Source of the DNA: Penicillium oxalicum | Taxonomy: Eukaryota > Ascomycota > Eurotiomycetes > Eurotiales > Aspergillaceae | Direction: 5' to 3' | DNA length: 64,000 bases | NCBI RefSeq assembly: GCF_001723175.1 | Contig: NC_064655.1 | Coordinates: 2,418,001-2,482,000, forward strand | Shown: one piece after another, positions 35,300 through 45,370 of the stretch | Layout: every line of letters begins with the position of its first letter | How positions within the stretch are numbered: the stretch's first letter is position 1 | Position numbers and translations under genes: made by a program | The notes under the pieces: model-generated | What the model saw: only the letters and a program-made list of their open reading frames with translations | What the model was told of the DNA's origin: nothing | Databases searched by the model: none

Positions 35300-36785
35300 G
35301 TAGAATTTTTAGAGCATAGGAAGTTTGTGAAATTTGGATTTCTTCGTAGGTATCTAGGCTTATATTAGAGTAGGTATTACGGTCGGGATCTTTATAGTAG
35401 TCGTTATCCGCGGGGTAGTCTTTTAGGTAGGCTATTTAATCGTTTCACGGTTATATTAGTTATCTTTTTGACATTTTAGATCTTTATATTATAGAACCTT
35501 TCTTGTATAATCTATTCAATTCGATTATCTAGGTCTAATAGCAGTGTAGATAGTTCTTCCCAAAAGTCTATATCTCTTCTAATTATAACTTTTCTCTTAC
35601 TTAGGTCGTAAATCCTATATTAGTAGCTATTCTTACTATTATATCTAACCAGGTATCTAATCTATACCCTCGGGGCTATCTTTTGTCCTTAGGTTCGTTA
35701 TTCTTTTAGAATATAGATATAGGCTTTAGAATACTAGATACGTAAAAACCCTAAATCGATTAGTTACTTTACCCTAGAGCTATTAGTATTATACTAGTAC
35801 TTATTCTATCTTTCTAAAGAGGATAATTTTTTATTTAGTTTACGGATTCGGTTTATAATATAGGTAGTAGTAACTATAGCTTTAGGCCACAAAAATACGG
35901 GAGCTTAGGGCGTAGCTACTATAAGGGTTCGGGCCCCCTATATAATAAGATATCTAGAGCTTTTAGTAACACTATTTTATTCATAGGTATAAGAGGCGCT
36001 TATTAAGAAAGTATAACCCTTCCGCTTAGCCTATTCTTTAAATTTAAAGAAACTTCTGTCTCTATCTATACGGATTTCGGAAGGCTAAGTGCTAGTAGAA
36101 GTGAAGATACGCTTTAGTATTTAGATTAGGACATCCGAGGCTTAGCCTTTTATCTTTATTAGAATAGCCTATCTAAACCTAGTAGTATCGTTAACTACGA
36201 TTAGGACGTATAATACATTCCCGATTCTAAGGGGGGTGCATAGCTAGATATTAATATAGATAAATTCCTATAGTATCTCAGAGCGTGTCTGGTTTGTATA
36301 GGATACGATCCTCTTAGATTTTATAATCTTGCAAGCTTTATAATTAAAATATTCGTCACTATAGACCTCCTCACCGATTTTGTAATAGTTGATTTTTGCA
36401 ATAGGCTATCCAATATAACCTAGATAGTAATAGGCTACTTCTAGTAAAGTTATAGCAAAGGAATATACGGTCGCTACAATTAGAGGGGCCTTCTTTTCGT
36501 ACGCTATAGATAGTTTAATCAAAGTAGCCTTCAAAAATAGGACACCTCGTTTCCTGTATGCGTATGCTATAATCTTTTGTTCATTATCTGGGTTGACAAA
36601 AATATTCTCCCAGTCTTTCCAGCCCATTTTATGGTCCTTATATATTTAGGTCGTGGACAGGAGGTTAAAGTCACCTATTAGCATATATTCGTATTATATA
36701 TCAAGGGTTTTAGTACCTTCTAGGAGGATCAATTCAATTCGAGCGATCGCTTTTCCAAGAGATTTGATAGTTCTTCTATCAGAGG
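35300..36785 (-). pseudogene. Copia D integrase and protease-integrase junction
   Basis: The minus strand reads the pre-integrase region, with an open stretch at 36406-36627 (W-K-D-W-E-N near its start, then K-A-T-L-I-K-L-S). It is followed by the zinc-binding region with E-A-C-K-I-I-K-S near 36340-36310, where a Cys is still present, and the catalytic core to about 35870. It is one of the better-preserved integrase pieces here. Confidence 0.82.
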
Positions 36786-36964
36786 TAAGAGAGTTTGCCC
36801 TCTCCAGATGTTTGCTAGGCCTAGCAGCGGTCATGTGTCTTGAGGGTTTTTCCCCCATCGTAGGTTTTCCCTCTCTCTCTCTTCTTCCTTCTCCCTAGAC
36901 TTCCTAATCCTAGTTGTCTCGCCTCTAGATTGCTTCCTTGCCTTGTAGACCTGTAGGTCTATTA
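36786..36964 (+). repeat. Copia C 5' LTR
   Basis: Complete 179 bp LTR, RIP-changed ends. It still contains the runs gtttgccctctccagatg and tgtcttgaggg and is less mutated than most. Confidence 0.93.
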
Positions 36965-36981
36965 GGTTATGAGCCCGATCG
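36965..36981 (+). promoter_or_regulatory. Copia C primer-binding site
   Basis: Reads ggttatgagcccgatcg directly after the LTR. The complement matches the anticodon arm of initiator tRNA-Met (gggctcataacc), as in element A. Confidence 0.75.
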
Positions 36982-37382
36982 TAATAGTAAGGCCTGAATT
37001 TGTGAAAACCACAAGTTCTCAAATTTTAATTACTAAGTTTACTAAATTCGGCTATGGAAGCTATAATCACCAAAATTACTAGATTAGTAAATATAAATCA
37101 ATAAATCTAACTAGGCTATAGAAGCTAGAAACTTATCAAATCAACAAATTTAACTAGGCTGTGGAAGCTAAATTCAATATTACTAAAAGAAAAGACGCGT
37201 CTGTTGATGTTTGCTAGGACTACTATAATATTAATATCTCTTACTTCAAACCACACTATAATACAATAATACCCACATCCCCTACAAACCTCCCTTCTTA
37301 CTAAATTCTATCCCTAAATCCTATCTAAATACTAAAATTATCAAATTTACCTAAACCTTAATTATATTCCTAAATACTAACT

Positions 37383-38400
37383 ATAGCTAAAGAAGATCTC
37401 GGCTAAGCGGCCGGGGTTGAAGAATTCCCTGTATCTCGTGAGGACTATAGCAAATTCTTTACCCTGAAATCCCGAGGCTAGCTAGTGAATTAACTTACTG
37501 GCGCCCCTAAAGAATTCACCCTTAACCTACTTGAATTGTTGGAAAGAATAGAAGACTTCGAGGACTGGTTCAGAGATATAGACCAAACCCTTAAAAAGAA
37601 AGGACTCTATCGCCTCGTTGACCTAAAATGTGATAGGCCTAAAGTAATATCTGACGAAGCAGAAACTTAGGTCGAACACTCCTATGCTATATAGATATGG
37701 CTCTAACAATCTATCTCGAAGGATATCGATGCGATGGTCAAAGCTATGAGATTCCGATGCGAATTCGCTAATAAATATATTATTAGCTTGAAAAAGGCCC
37801 TCTATACTACTGGCTTTATTCCTAGCAAAAAGAAGGTGACTAGGGTTCTACGAACCTACCGAGCTAACTACCCATCGGTAATCGATTTTGTGTATGAATT
37901 TCGTAGTACCTATACTAAAGTAACGGAAGAAGTCTAACTTGCCCTAGGTATGATCGTTTCCCTACTTCTTGATGAATTATAAAGTAATATCCTAACCCTT
38001 GTGGCTACCAGACTAGCAGATTATTCTAATAGATACGAAAATATTGTAAAGATTATAGCACCAGACCTTTTCCGAACCTTTACTGAGGTAATCATGAACT
38101 AGAAATTGTGAATTACTAATTCTCGAGCGTTATAACCACGATAACCGGAAAATCTTCAAAACCCTCGTTAGATAAATATAAATACCTCCCGTTGAAGTAT
38201 ATGCCTCCGAGAGGTAAATCGCTATAGGAATAGGCAAAAGAATAGACTAAAGGCCTAAATTAGGTTGCCCCGAACGGTAACTACTTCTTTTGCGGAAGAA
38301 AAGGCTATGCTACTAAGGACTGCGCCTATTTGTTATTATATCGCGAACCCTAGATTGGAAGCCTATTAAAGGTATCTGGGTGAATGCCCTATAGAGGAAT
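37383..38400 (+). pseudogene. Copia C gag, best-preserved copy
   Basis: Gag starts at 37383 (ATG now ATA). Most of the protein can be read in one frame, including a clean open stretch of 67 codons (37734-37937) that reads M-V-K-A-M-R-F-R-C-E-F-A-N-K-Y at its start. L-K-K-K-G-L-Y-R-L precedes it near 37590. The zinc knuckle at about 38284-38325 reads F-C-G-R-K-G-Y-A-T-K-D-C with two Cys intact. The remaining stops are TAG at Trp or Gln sites and there is some frame loss near 38050-38110. Gag would build the particle and package the RNA. Confidence 0.85.
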
Positions 38401-38699
38401 ATGGATAATCTAAATAGACTACCGCTAGAAGGGTAGACTATAATATATAATAATAGAATCAAGAAGAACGGGGGTAACACCTAGAATTCTACCTAAACCT
38501 TCCAAAATCCTCAGAAGAGCTAATAAAATCTAATAATGCTAATTCTATTAGAAAGAATAATAGGAACAAGAATTCGATTACCTTAAAGGGGGCCTAACCC
38601 TAATCCTAACTATATAGAAGGGATCTTGAAGAGGAAGATACTAATAGGAGGTAATGCGGATAATAATACGAGCGCAAATATAGTAATATAGGCTAGTGA

Positions 38700-40540
38700 A
38701 GAAGAAGATAAGTACTACTACGCCCTTATAGCAGTAGAATTCGACTTCGCCGACCGCCTAGATCCCTAGCTTGCTATAGCCTTAATTAAAAGAAACCCCT
38801 CTACTAAGTAGATCGTTAACTTAGGTGTATCACGCTCGATTTGTGTTGATGGAAATGTAATTGTGAAATTCCAAAGTGACCTATATAGCTATTAATACTA
38901 GACCTCTGATAGAAGAACTATTAAATCTCTTAGAAAAGCGATCGCTCGAATTAAATTAATCCTCCTAGAAGGCACTAAAACCCTTGATATATAATACGAA
39001 TATATGCTAATAGGTGACTTTAACCTCCTGTCTACGACCTAAATATATAAGGACTATAAAATAGGCTAGAAAGACTAGGAGAATATTTTTGTTAACCTAG
39101 ATAAATAAAAGATTATAGCATACGTATACAGGAAACGAGGTATCCTATTTCTGAAGGCTACTTTAATTAAACTATCTATAGCGTACGAAAAGAAGGCCCC
39201 CTAATTATAGCGACCGTATATTCCTTTACTATAATTTTACTAGAAGTAGCCTATTGCTATCTAGGTTATATTAGATAGCCTACCGCAAAAATTAACTATT
39301 ACAAAATCGGTAAGGAGGTCTATAGTAACGAATATTTTAATTGTGAAGCTTGCAAGATTATAAAATCTAAGAGGATCGTATCCTATATAAACTAGATACG
39401 CTCTGAGATACTATAGGAATTTATCTATATTAATATCTAGCTATATACCCCTCTTAGAATCGGGAATATATTATATATCCTAATATAGTTAATAATACTA
39501 CTAGGTTTAGATAGGCTATTCAATAAAGATAAAAGGCTAAGCCTCGGATATCCTAATCTAAATACTAAAGCGTATCTTTACTTCTACTAGTACTTAGCCT
39601 TCCGAAATCCGTATAGATAGAGACAGAAGTTTCTTTAAATTTAAAGAATAGGCTAAGCAGAAGGTTATACTTTCTTAATAAGCGCCTCTTATACCTATAA
39701 ATAAAATAGTATTACTAAAAGCTCTAGATATCTTATTATATAGGGGGCCCGAACCCTTATAGTAGCTACGCCCTAAGCTCCCGTATTTTTATAGCCTAAA
39801 GCTATAGTTACTACTACCTATATTATAAACTAAATCCGTAAGCTAAATAAAAAATTATCCTTTAGAAAGATAGAATAAGTACTAGTATAATACTAATAGC
39901 TCTAGGTAAAGCAACTAATCGATTTAGGGTTTTTACGTATCTAGTATTCTAAAGCCTATATCTATATTCTAAAAGAATAACGAACCTAAGGAAAAAGATA
40001 GCCCGAGCATAGATTAGATACCTAGTTAGATATAATAGTAAGAATAGCTACTAATATAGGATTTACGACCTAAGCAAGAGAAAAGTTATAATCAGAAGAG
40101 ATATAGACTTTTAGGAAGAACTATCTATACTACGATTAGACCTAGATAATCGAATTAAATAGATTATGCAAGAAAGGTTCTATAATATAAAGATCTAAAA
40201 TATCAAAAAGATAACCGATATAACTATAAAACAATTAAATAGGCCTACCTAAAATACTACCCGCGCGGATAACGACTACTATAAAGATCCTAACTATAAT
40301 ACCTACTCTAATATAAGCCTAGATACCTACAAAGAAATCTAAATTTTATAAACTTCCTATACTCTAAAAATTCTACCTCTCTAACAGGAAAGAGGAAGGG
40401 GACATAATCTTCTACCTCCTTAAGTCTAATTCCTAAAAGACCTAGAATTACGCGAGGGACGAATTTTAGGATATAATCTTCTACTTCCTTAAGTCTAATT
40501 CCTAAAAGACCTAGAATTACGCGAGGGACAAATTTTTCCC
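38700..40540 (+). pseudogene. Copia C protease and integrase relic
   Basis: Protease at 38815-38860 reads I-V-N-L-G-V-S-R-S-I-C-V-D, with catalytic Asp at 38818 now Asn. The G-D-F-N-L-L-S region is near 39020 and the integrase zinc-binding region at 39245-39370 has E-A-C-K. The core runs to about 39900 and the C-terminal linker to 40540, where a 69-base tandem duplication sits (40401-40538). Confidence 0.82.
40401..40538 (+). repeat. 69-base tandem duplication in copia C
   Basis: The unit beginning ga(c/t)ataatcttctac occurs at 40401 and again at 40470. Other copia copies have it once. The two units differ by a few C/T changes, so the duplication predates part of the RIP. Its length, a multiple of three, keeps the frame. 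Confidence 0.8.
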
Positions 40541-40949
40541 TAACCCGCTCTAATCCCTCTAAGTATACTACTAACTATACTAGAGGACTAAAATATCCTA
40601 ATTTTATAACCTTCCTAATATCGTAAAATCTTACTAATATAACCGAGGAAAAGAGCCCCTAATACTCGACCGGATCCTAAAATCTAAATTCCTAGAGACC
40701 TAATTCCTAACTAGGAAGGAATTTTTTTACGCTAGAACCTGGATAGTCTAATCCTATTAATTAAGAGAAGGACTATACTAGGATAATTCCTACCTACGCT
40801 AGAATCTGACCTAAATCCTACTATTAAAAAGTCTAAGATACTATCCTAATTAATTTAACTATAACTTCCTCCTCTAGTAGTAATTCCTTAGAGATTCCGT
40901 AGCTACCTAATATTATAAGCTTTATTAGCGGACCCTATCGATACTATCA

Positions 40950-42260
40950 CGATAAATTAACTAGATTTCACGAGCGACCGGAGACGCTCTATCTCTCTAG
41001 TAAGAAGAAGCCTACGGAGATATACTCCGAGATAACTTATAGAAGGAATAGTTAGATATACTATAAAAGGACTAGTTAAGGAAGAGTATAAAGAGAGAAC
41101 GAAAGGAAGTTTATGCTTCGCTACGTCTACCGAAGATAACTTAATTAGACCTAGTATATTAAGTATAGCTACTAAGATAATATGGTTAGTAATAGTTAAA
41201 ATCTCTTAAACCTATAGGGAAGCTATAAAATCCTAATTCGCTAATTAATAGCTTAAAGCTAAAGAGACCTAATTAAAGAAGTTTAAATTATCTAATATAA
41301 TAACTTTAGTAACTAAATCCCTAAAAGGTACTAAAATCCTTCTAGGTAAATAGGTCTATAATATTAAATAGGATACCGAAGGATATATCCTAGAATTCCG
41401 TGCTAGATAGGTCGTATATAGTAACCGCTAAAGTCTAGGCGTAGACTTCTAACCTAACGAAAGATATACCCTAGTTATCTTAGATATATTAGCTAAGTTA
41501 TTTATTACTATAGCTACTATCCGTAATTAGAAAAAGGAATAGTAGGACGTAATTAGAGCCTACCTTAATATCGCTATTAATAACCGTATTATATTTATAA
41601 AGTAACTAACTAGATATAAATAATTTAGCCTAAAAGGAGAAGATCTGGTATACGTACTAAACTAGGCGCTTTATAGATTACGATAAGTAGGATACCTCTA
41701 GTATAAACTTTTTAAAGATAACCTATCTAGCCTAGGCCTCTCTCTAATCCCCTCCGAACTATATATCTTTACTAATAAGGACTATACTATATTTATTATA
41801 ATCTATATAGATAATATTCTCGCGACTAGATATAAGGATTAATTAAACTCTATAAAAAAGGGCCTTTCAAACAAAAGAAAACTAAAGACCCTCCTATTTA
41901 AAAGATTCCTTAGATATAATATAATTAAAGAACCCTCTAGCTATATCTTTATAAGCTAATAGGCTTATTTAATAAATTTAATCTATAATAAGGGCTATAA
42001 AAATTATAATCCTTCGCTAATTCTAATAAATCCCTCTTAGAAAATCCCCTATCTAAATAATCTAATAGAGGATAACGTATTCGATTAGGGTATCTATACT
42101 AAAATAATAGGAAAGATCGGTTAGCTCTTAATCAAAATACGCCCGGATATTATAGCGACCGTATCTAAACTATAGCGCCGTAATATATACCCGAGAAAAG
42201 ATAATATAGTAGCGTACAAAGTTTTGTTATAATACCTTGTAGATACTATAAATTTAGGAA
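40950..42260 (+). pseudogene. Copia C reverse transcriptase relic
   Basis: RT reads Y-I-D-N-I-L-A-T at 41804-41827 for the catalytic Y-V-D-D box, preceded by Y-R-L-R near 41680. It is heavily RIP-mutated, in contrast to the RNase H that follows. Confidence 0.85.
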
Positions 42261-42269
42261 TCCTATTTA

Positions 42270-42675
42270 GAAAAGAACCCTTAAAGGGTCTAGAAGGATT
42301 TATCGACTTATCGTACGCTAATACAGAGGATAGAAAATCTACCGAAGTATATATTTAGTTCTTTGCTAGTGCCCTAATCTTATAGAGCTTAAAAAGACAA
42401 GATATCGTGGTAGCCTTATCGACTATAGCCGAATACTGTGCCCTTGCGACCGTAGCGAAAGAGGGACTTTATCTTGCTAAAATTGCTACTAACCTTTTAC
42501 TTATGCCCCTATTAAACCAAGATAAAGAATTCGATAAAAATATCCTAATTACCCTATTTTGTGATTCCGATAATGCTATCACGACCGTTATAAATCCTAA
42601 AGTTAGCCTAAAATTATCCTGGATTAGCACGAGATACTATTTGATCAGAGATCTTATTAAAAAGAACCTTATCTA
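42270..42675 (+). CDS. Copia C RNase H fragment, partly open
   Basis: The copia RNase H domain. A region that is nearly free of RIP opens at about 42390, giving an 89-codon clean frame (42407-42676) ending in a TAA. It reads V-A-L-S-T-I-A-E-Y near its start, A-K-E-G-L-Y-L-A-K, then L-F-C-D-S-D-N-A near 42555 (an acidic catalytic position), and R-Y-Y-L-I-R-D-L-I-K-K-N-L at the end. The upstream part (42270-42390) has stops. Its function in the element is degrading RNA in the RNA-DNA hybrid. The fragment alone is not a working gene. Confidence 0.85.
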
Positions 42676-42856
42676 ACTGACTAGTATCCCGAGCAAGGAT
42701 AATACCGCTGATATGCTTACTAAAACTAAGCCTAATAGGATTTTTCAAAATAATCGTACTAGATTATTATATATAAGAGATCCTAACTAACCCTCCCCTT
42801 CCAAATTTTATTATGTTATACTACTATATATATTATTATTTATATTGCTACTAGTC

Positions 42857-42868
42857 CTAGGGGGGGTA
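42857..42868 (+). promoter_or_regulatory. Copia C polypurine tract
   Basis: The tract ctagggggggta lies immediately before the 3' LTR. It is the plus-strand primer site of the element. Confidence 0.8.
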
Positions 42869-43046
42869 TAAGAGAGTTTGCCCTCTCTAGATGTTACTAG
42901 GCCTAGTAGCGGTTATGTATCTTAAGGGTTTTTCCCCTATCGTGGGTTTTCCCTCTCTCTCTCTTCTTCCTTCTCCCTAGACTTCCCAATCCCAGTTATC
43001 TCGCCTCTAGATTGCTTCCTTGCCTTATAGACCTGTAGGTCTATCA
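42869..43046 (+). repeat. Copia C 3' LTR
   Basis: Complete LTR (TA...CA), one internal small deletion near 42895. It is followed directly by gaaaccaaac, the junction sequence of the deletion derivative and not a target duplication. Confidence 0.93.
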
Positions 43047-43227
43047 GAAACCAAACTTTATCTAACAGATCAGAGCTCACCGAACTAAGCCTAATAGGAT
43101 TTATTAAGATAATCGTGCCAGATTATTGTACATAAGAGATCCTAACTAACCCTCCCCTTCAAAATTTTACTATATTATACTATTATGTATGTTATTCTTT
43201 ATATTGCTACTAGTCCTGGGGGGGGTG
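43047..43227 (+). mobile_element. 3' stub of an internally deleted copia derivative
   Basis: The 181 bases between two LTRs start with gaaaccaaactttatctaac and continue into the normal copia 3' end and polypurine tract. The same start is found at the second deletion junction of element G (62460). Autonomous copies have a different sequence here. It is therefore the tail of a second member of the gag-only subfamily, joined to element C within an LTR. Confidence 0.8.
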
Positions 43228-43408
43228 TAAGAGAGTTTGCCCTCTCTAGATGTTTGCTAGGCCTAGTAGCGGTTATGTGTCTTAAGGGTTTTTCCCCTAT
43301 CGTGGGTTTTCCCTCTCTCTCTCTCTTCTTCCTTCTCTCTAGACTTCCTAATCCTAGTTATCTCGCCTCTAGATTGCTTCTTTGCCTTGTAGACCTGTAG
43401 GTCTATCA
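43228..43408 (+). repeat. Copia LTR, 3' end of the deletion derivative
   Basis: Complete 181 bp LTR with TA...CA ends, preceded by a G-run polypurine tract. It is followed by G5 sequence. No target duplication is visible. Confidence 0.92.
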
Positions 43409-43621
43409 AATAGCAATAAAAGGAAGCGCGATAGGACGAGTGTACTAGCAGAAAGGACTAGCTCGCGCAAGACGCGCAAAAGACGCGCAGGAATACCCTA
43501 TATAGGTAGCTTAAGAACCCTAAATAGAATAGCGACCCGCTATAAGAAAGGGACGCTATAAGAAGCGGGCGTACTAAGCTAACGTAATAGCCTAGAACTA
43601 CTAACCTATGTCCTAGCCTTA

Positions 43622-44030
43622 TTATACTACAACAGAAGACGCGCGATAGCAAGACGCGCGACTCCGATAACGAATAAACGCGCTATCTGCTTTAAAAGGG
43701 GGAGGAGGCGGAGGCAGAGGCGGCGGAGAAGGAAGAGGTACGTTAGGGTCTGTAGGGACTTTACCCCTCCGAATCGTAGCTACTAGACGCAGATAGGCAC
43801 CTCGGAACTCGCGAAGAGTAGTAGTAAGAGTAGCACCGCTAGTTAGAAGAGTATTCAGAACCGTATTCGCGGGAGTACTAGTACGCGGATCGACCTATAT
43901 AGATATATAAGTTAGACAAACTCCCGTAGAAGACGAAGAGGACTTGCCGAATAATAAGACTAGCGCCTAGCAGAATAATATAAGCAGATACGCTAGCTAG
44001 TAGGTATTACGTATTAGTATTAGGGATTAT
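43622..44030 (-). pseudogene. Antisense Pro-rich ORF inside G5
   Basis: A minus-strand frame is open for 90 codons (43894 down to 43625), and for about 20 more above one TAG. It reads a Ser run and a Thr-rich segment with A-N-T-V-L-N-T-L-L, then L-R-E-F-R-G-A-Y-L-R-L, then a run of about 15 mostly Pro residues near 43690-43720, and ends at TAA-TAA. The upstream part (43960-44030) is hydrophobic. I do not recognise it. Its place, antisense just before a 3' LTR, parallels the antisense ORF of G1. Confidence 0.5.
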
Positions 44031-44288
44031 AGCGTAAGTACTTAAGATAGCGGACGTACTATATTCTCGCGGGATTCCCGGGAATATTCTAAGGCACGAA
44101 GTTCGAAGATATTACGAGGGACTCTAATCGAGATAGAGAGTAAGACGCAAAGGAAATATAGCGCCCTTATACCTCTACGATAACGCCTAACTATATCGCG
44201 GAATAGGGAGAGAGGGACGCTTAAAGAAAGAGCTATAACTACAAAAATAGTAATATCTAGGTTAAAGAGTAATATATTAAAGAAGTAA

Positions 44289-44386
44289 AACGTTTACTCC
44301 TATATCTGTATACACGAGATAAAGGCGAGGAAGATATATATAGACCAAACGCGTACTCCTATATTTATATTCCCTAAGATAAAGGT
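44289..44386. repeat. Two 39-base direct repeats in G5
   Basis: The units aacgtttactcctatatctg... (44289-44327) and aacgcgtactcctatattta... (44348-44386) repeat with a 59-base period. They lie in a stretch without coding signal before the LTR. No function is visible. Confidence 0.55.
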
Positions 44387-44498
44387 ATAAACCGTATAAT
44401 AGGAGAATACGTAGAAGGGTAAAAAGGTATTACTAAGAGGAGCTACTAAGAGGAGCGTAATAGGCTATAGGGATATAGCCCTCTAAGGAGAGGGATAA

Positions 44499-44723
44499 TA
44501 TTACAACCTAGCCGTACTACGTATATAGGGCCTATAGGCCGCTAGAGTACTTTTGCGTAAGATATAGTTATATCCCGCTATACCCGCGGGCCCTAACTAC
44601 TACTTATAGGAGCAGCTACCTTAGTTCCTTAGCGATTGGTCTAAATCATATACTAGGGGTCACCCTAGGACCTTCACTCTGATCCGAACCTCCGCAGGAC
44701 TAGACGGGTAGTCCTAACATACT
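44499..44723 (+). repeat. G5 3' LTR
   Basis: Begins TATTACAACC (former TGTTACAACC) right after a polypurine tract and ends near cctaaca, where G2 gag sequence resumes. It carries a palindromic GC-rich segment (gcccgcggg-like) near 44588. Its 5' partner is absent, so the length of about 225 bp is inferred from the G2 junction. Confidence 0.6.
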
Positions 44724-45099
44724 CACCCGTCTAGACCGGGAGATTCGTCGACTATCCAAAAGCGCCTAAAACCTTCCGCGGATGCTGCTACCTAACGTAA
44801 GGAAGAGATTACTAGAAAATTGCTAGCTATTCCTATACCGCCTACGATTATACTAGGTAATCTGATATTTATATCACCGTAACTACGCAGCCAAGTCAGA
44901 AATATTGCGAATTCCTTCGAACCTTTAGTGCCTGTGATTGCTACGAATACTACGAATACTACGAATGCTACGAATGCTACTACGCCTGTATACTTCGCTA
45001 CTACTTAGCGAGTTGCAAAAGTGGATAAAGTAACCGCGCGGGTGCAGGATCTCAGGAGATCGGTGCGAATCTCTGCGCCACGAAATTCGGGTACGTTTA
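44724..45099 (+). mobile_element. G2 copy 3, gag tail, left of G3
   Basis: A plus-strand G2 segment, nearly identical to 31398-31757 and less RIP-mutated than most G2 sequence. It is interrupted at gttta by G3 and resumes at 51815. A short expansion of ctacgaatg-like units (44930-44990) distinguishes it from copy 2, with more repeats here. Confidence 0.82.
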
Positions 45100-45354
45100 T
45101 GTTAGGGGGTCTGTATCGCAGGACAGAGAACCTGTTAGCTAGGCAGAGAGTCCAAGTCTATAGGGTCTGATTTCAAAGACTGAATCTTAGGGTCTGGTAG
45201 TCTCTACTAGTTCCTATAATATATATATAGCGTTTCCGCGTACCGAGTTCCTATAGCCCTACACAGAGCCCTTAGGGTTGTTACCCTAAGACGACGCGGG
45301 GTCGATTCGATCGTGAATCGTCTTGAGTTACTACGTATAACTTACGCCGTGATA
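45100..45354 (-). repeat. G3 3' LTR
   Basis: Starts TG at 45100 and ends TA (former CA). It contains a strong inverted repeat (cccttagggttgttaccctaag, positions 45270-45291) and a conserved block around 45295-45330 that keeps CpG. It is less mutated than the partner at 51560. Confidence 0.93.
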
Positions 45355-45370
45355 ACTGTTTCCCTCTTCT
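45355..45370 (-). promoter_or_regulatory. G3 polypurine tract
   Basis: On the minus strand the bases before the 3' LTR read agaagagggaaacagt, a normal plus-strand primer site. Confidence 0.75.

Larger units (their letters stand above)
32710..36785 (-). mobile_element. Truncated copia element D (3' LTR to protease region)
   Basis: A minus-strand copia with its 3' LTR at 32710-32887, then RNase H, RT and integrase up to the protease-integrase junction, where element C begins at 36786. Its gag, leader and 5' LTR are absent from the window. It is less RIP-mutated at its right end (36250-36785), where a 73-codon stretch of the protease-integrase junction is open (36406-36627). Confidence 0.88.
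36786..43046 (+). mobile_element. Full-length copia element C
   Basis: A plus-strand copia with 5' LTR 36786-36964, primer site, leader, gag, protease, integrase, RT, RNase H, polypurine tract and 3' LTR 42869-43046. The left flank is agagg and the right flank gaaac, so no target duplication is seen. The right LTR is followed by the 3' end of a deletion-derivative copy, which suggests recombination in the LTR. RIP load is uneven along its length: low in gag and RNase H, high in between. Confidence 0.92.
43409..44723 (+). mobile_element. 3' end of Ty3/gypsy element G5
   Basis: A less AT-rich segment containing an antisense Pro-rich frame, a pair of 39-base repeats, a polypurine tract (ctctaaggagagggataata) and an LTR-like end at 44499-44723. 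The tract and the LTR start resemble those of G1. The body of the element, left of 43409, is gone. It inserted in G2 gag: the right flank (from 44724) matches 31398 onward in G2 copy 2. Near 43460-43660 the word aagacgcgc recurs several times. Confidence 0.6.
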
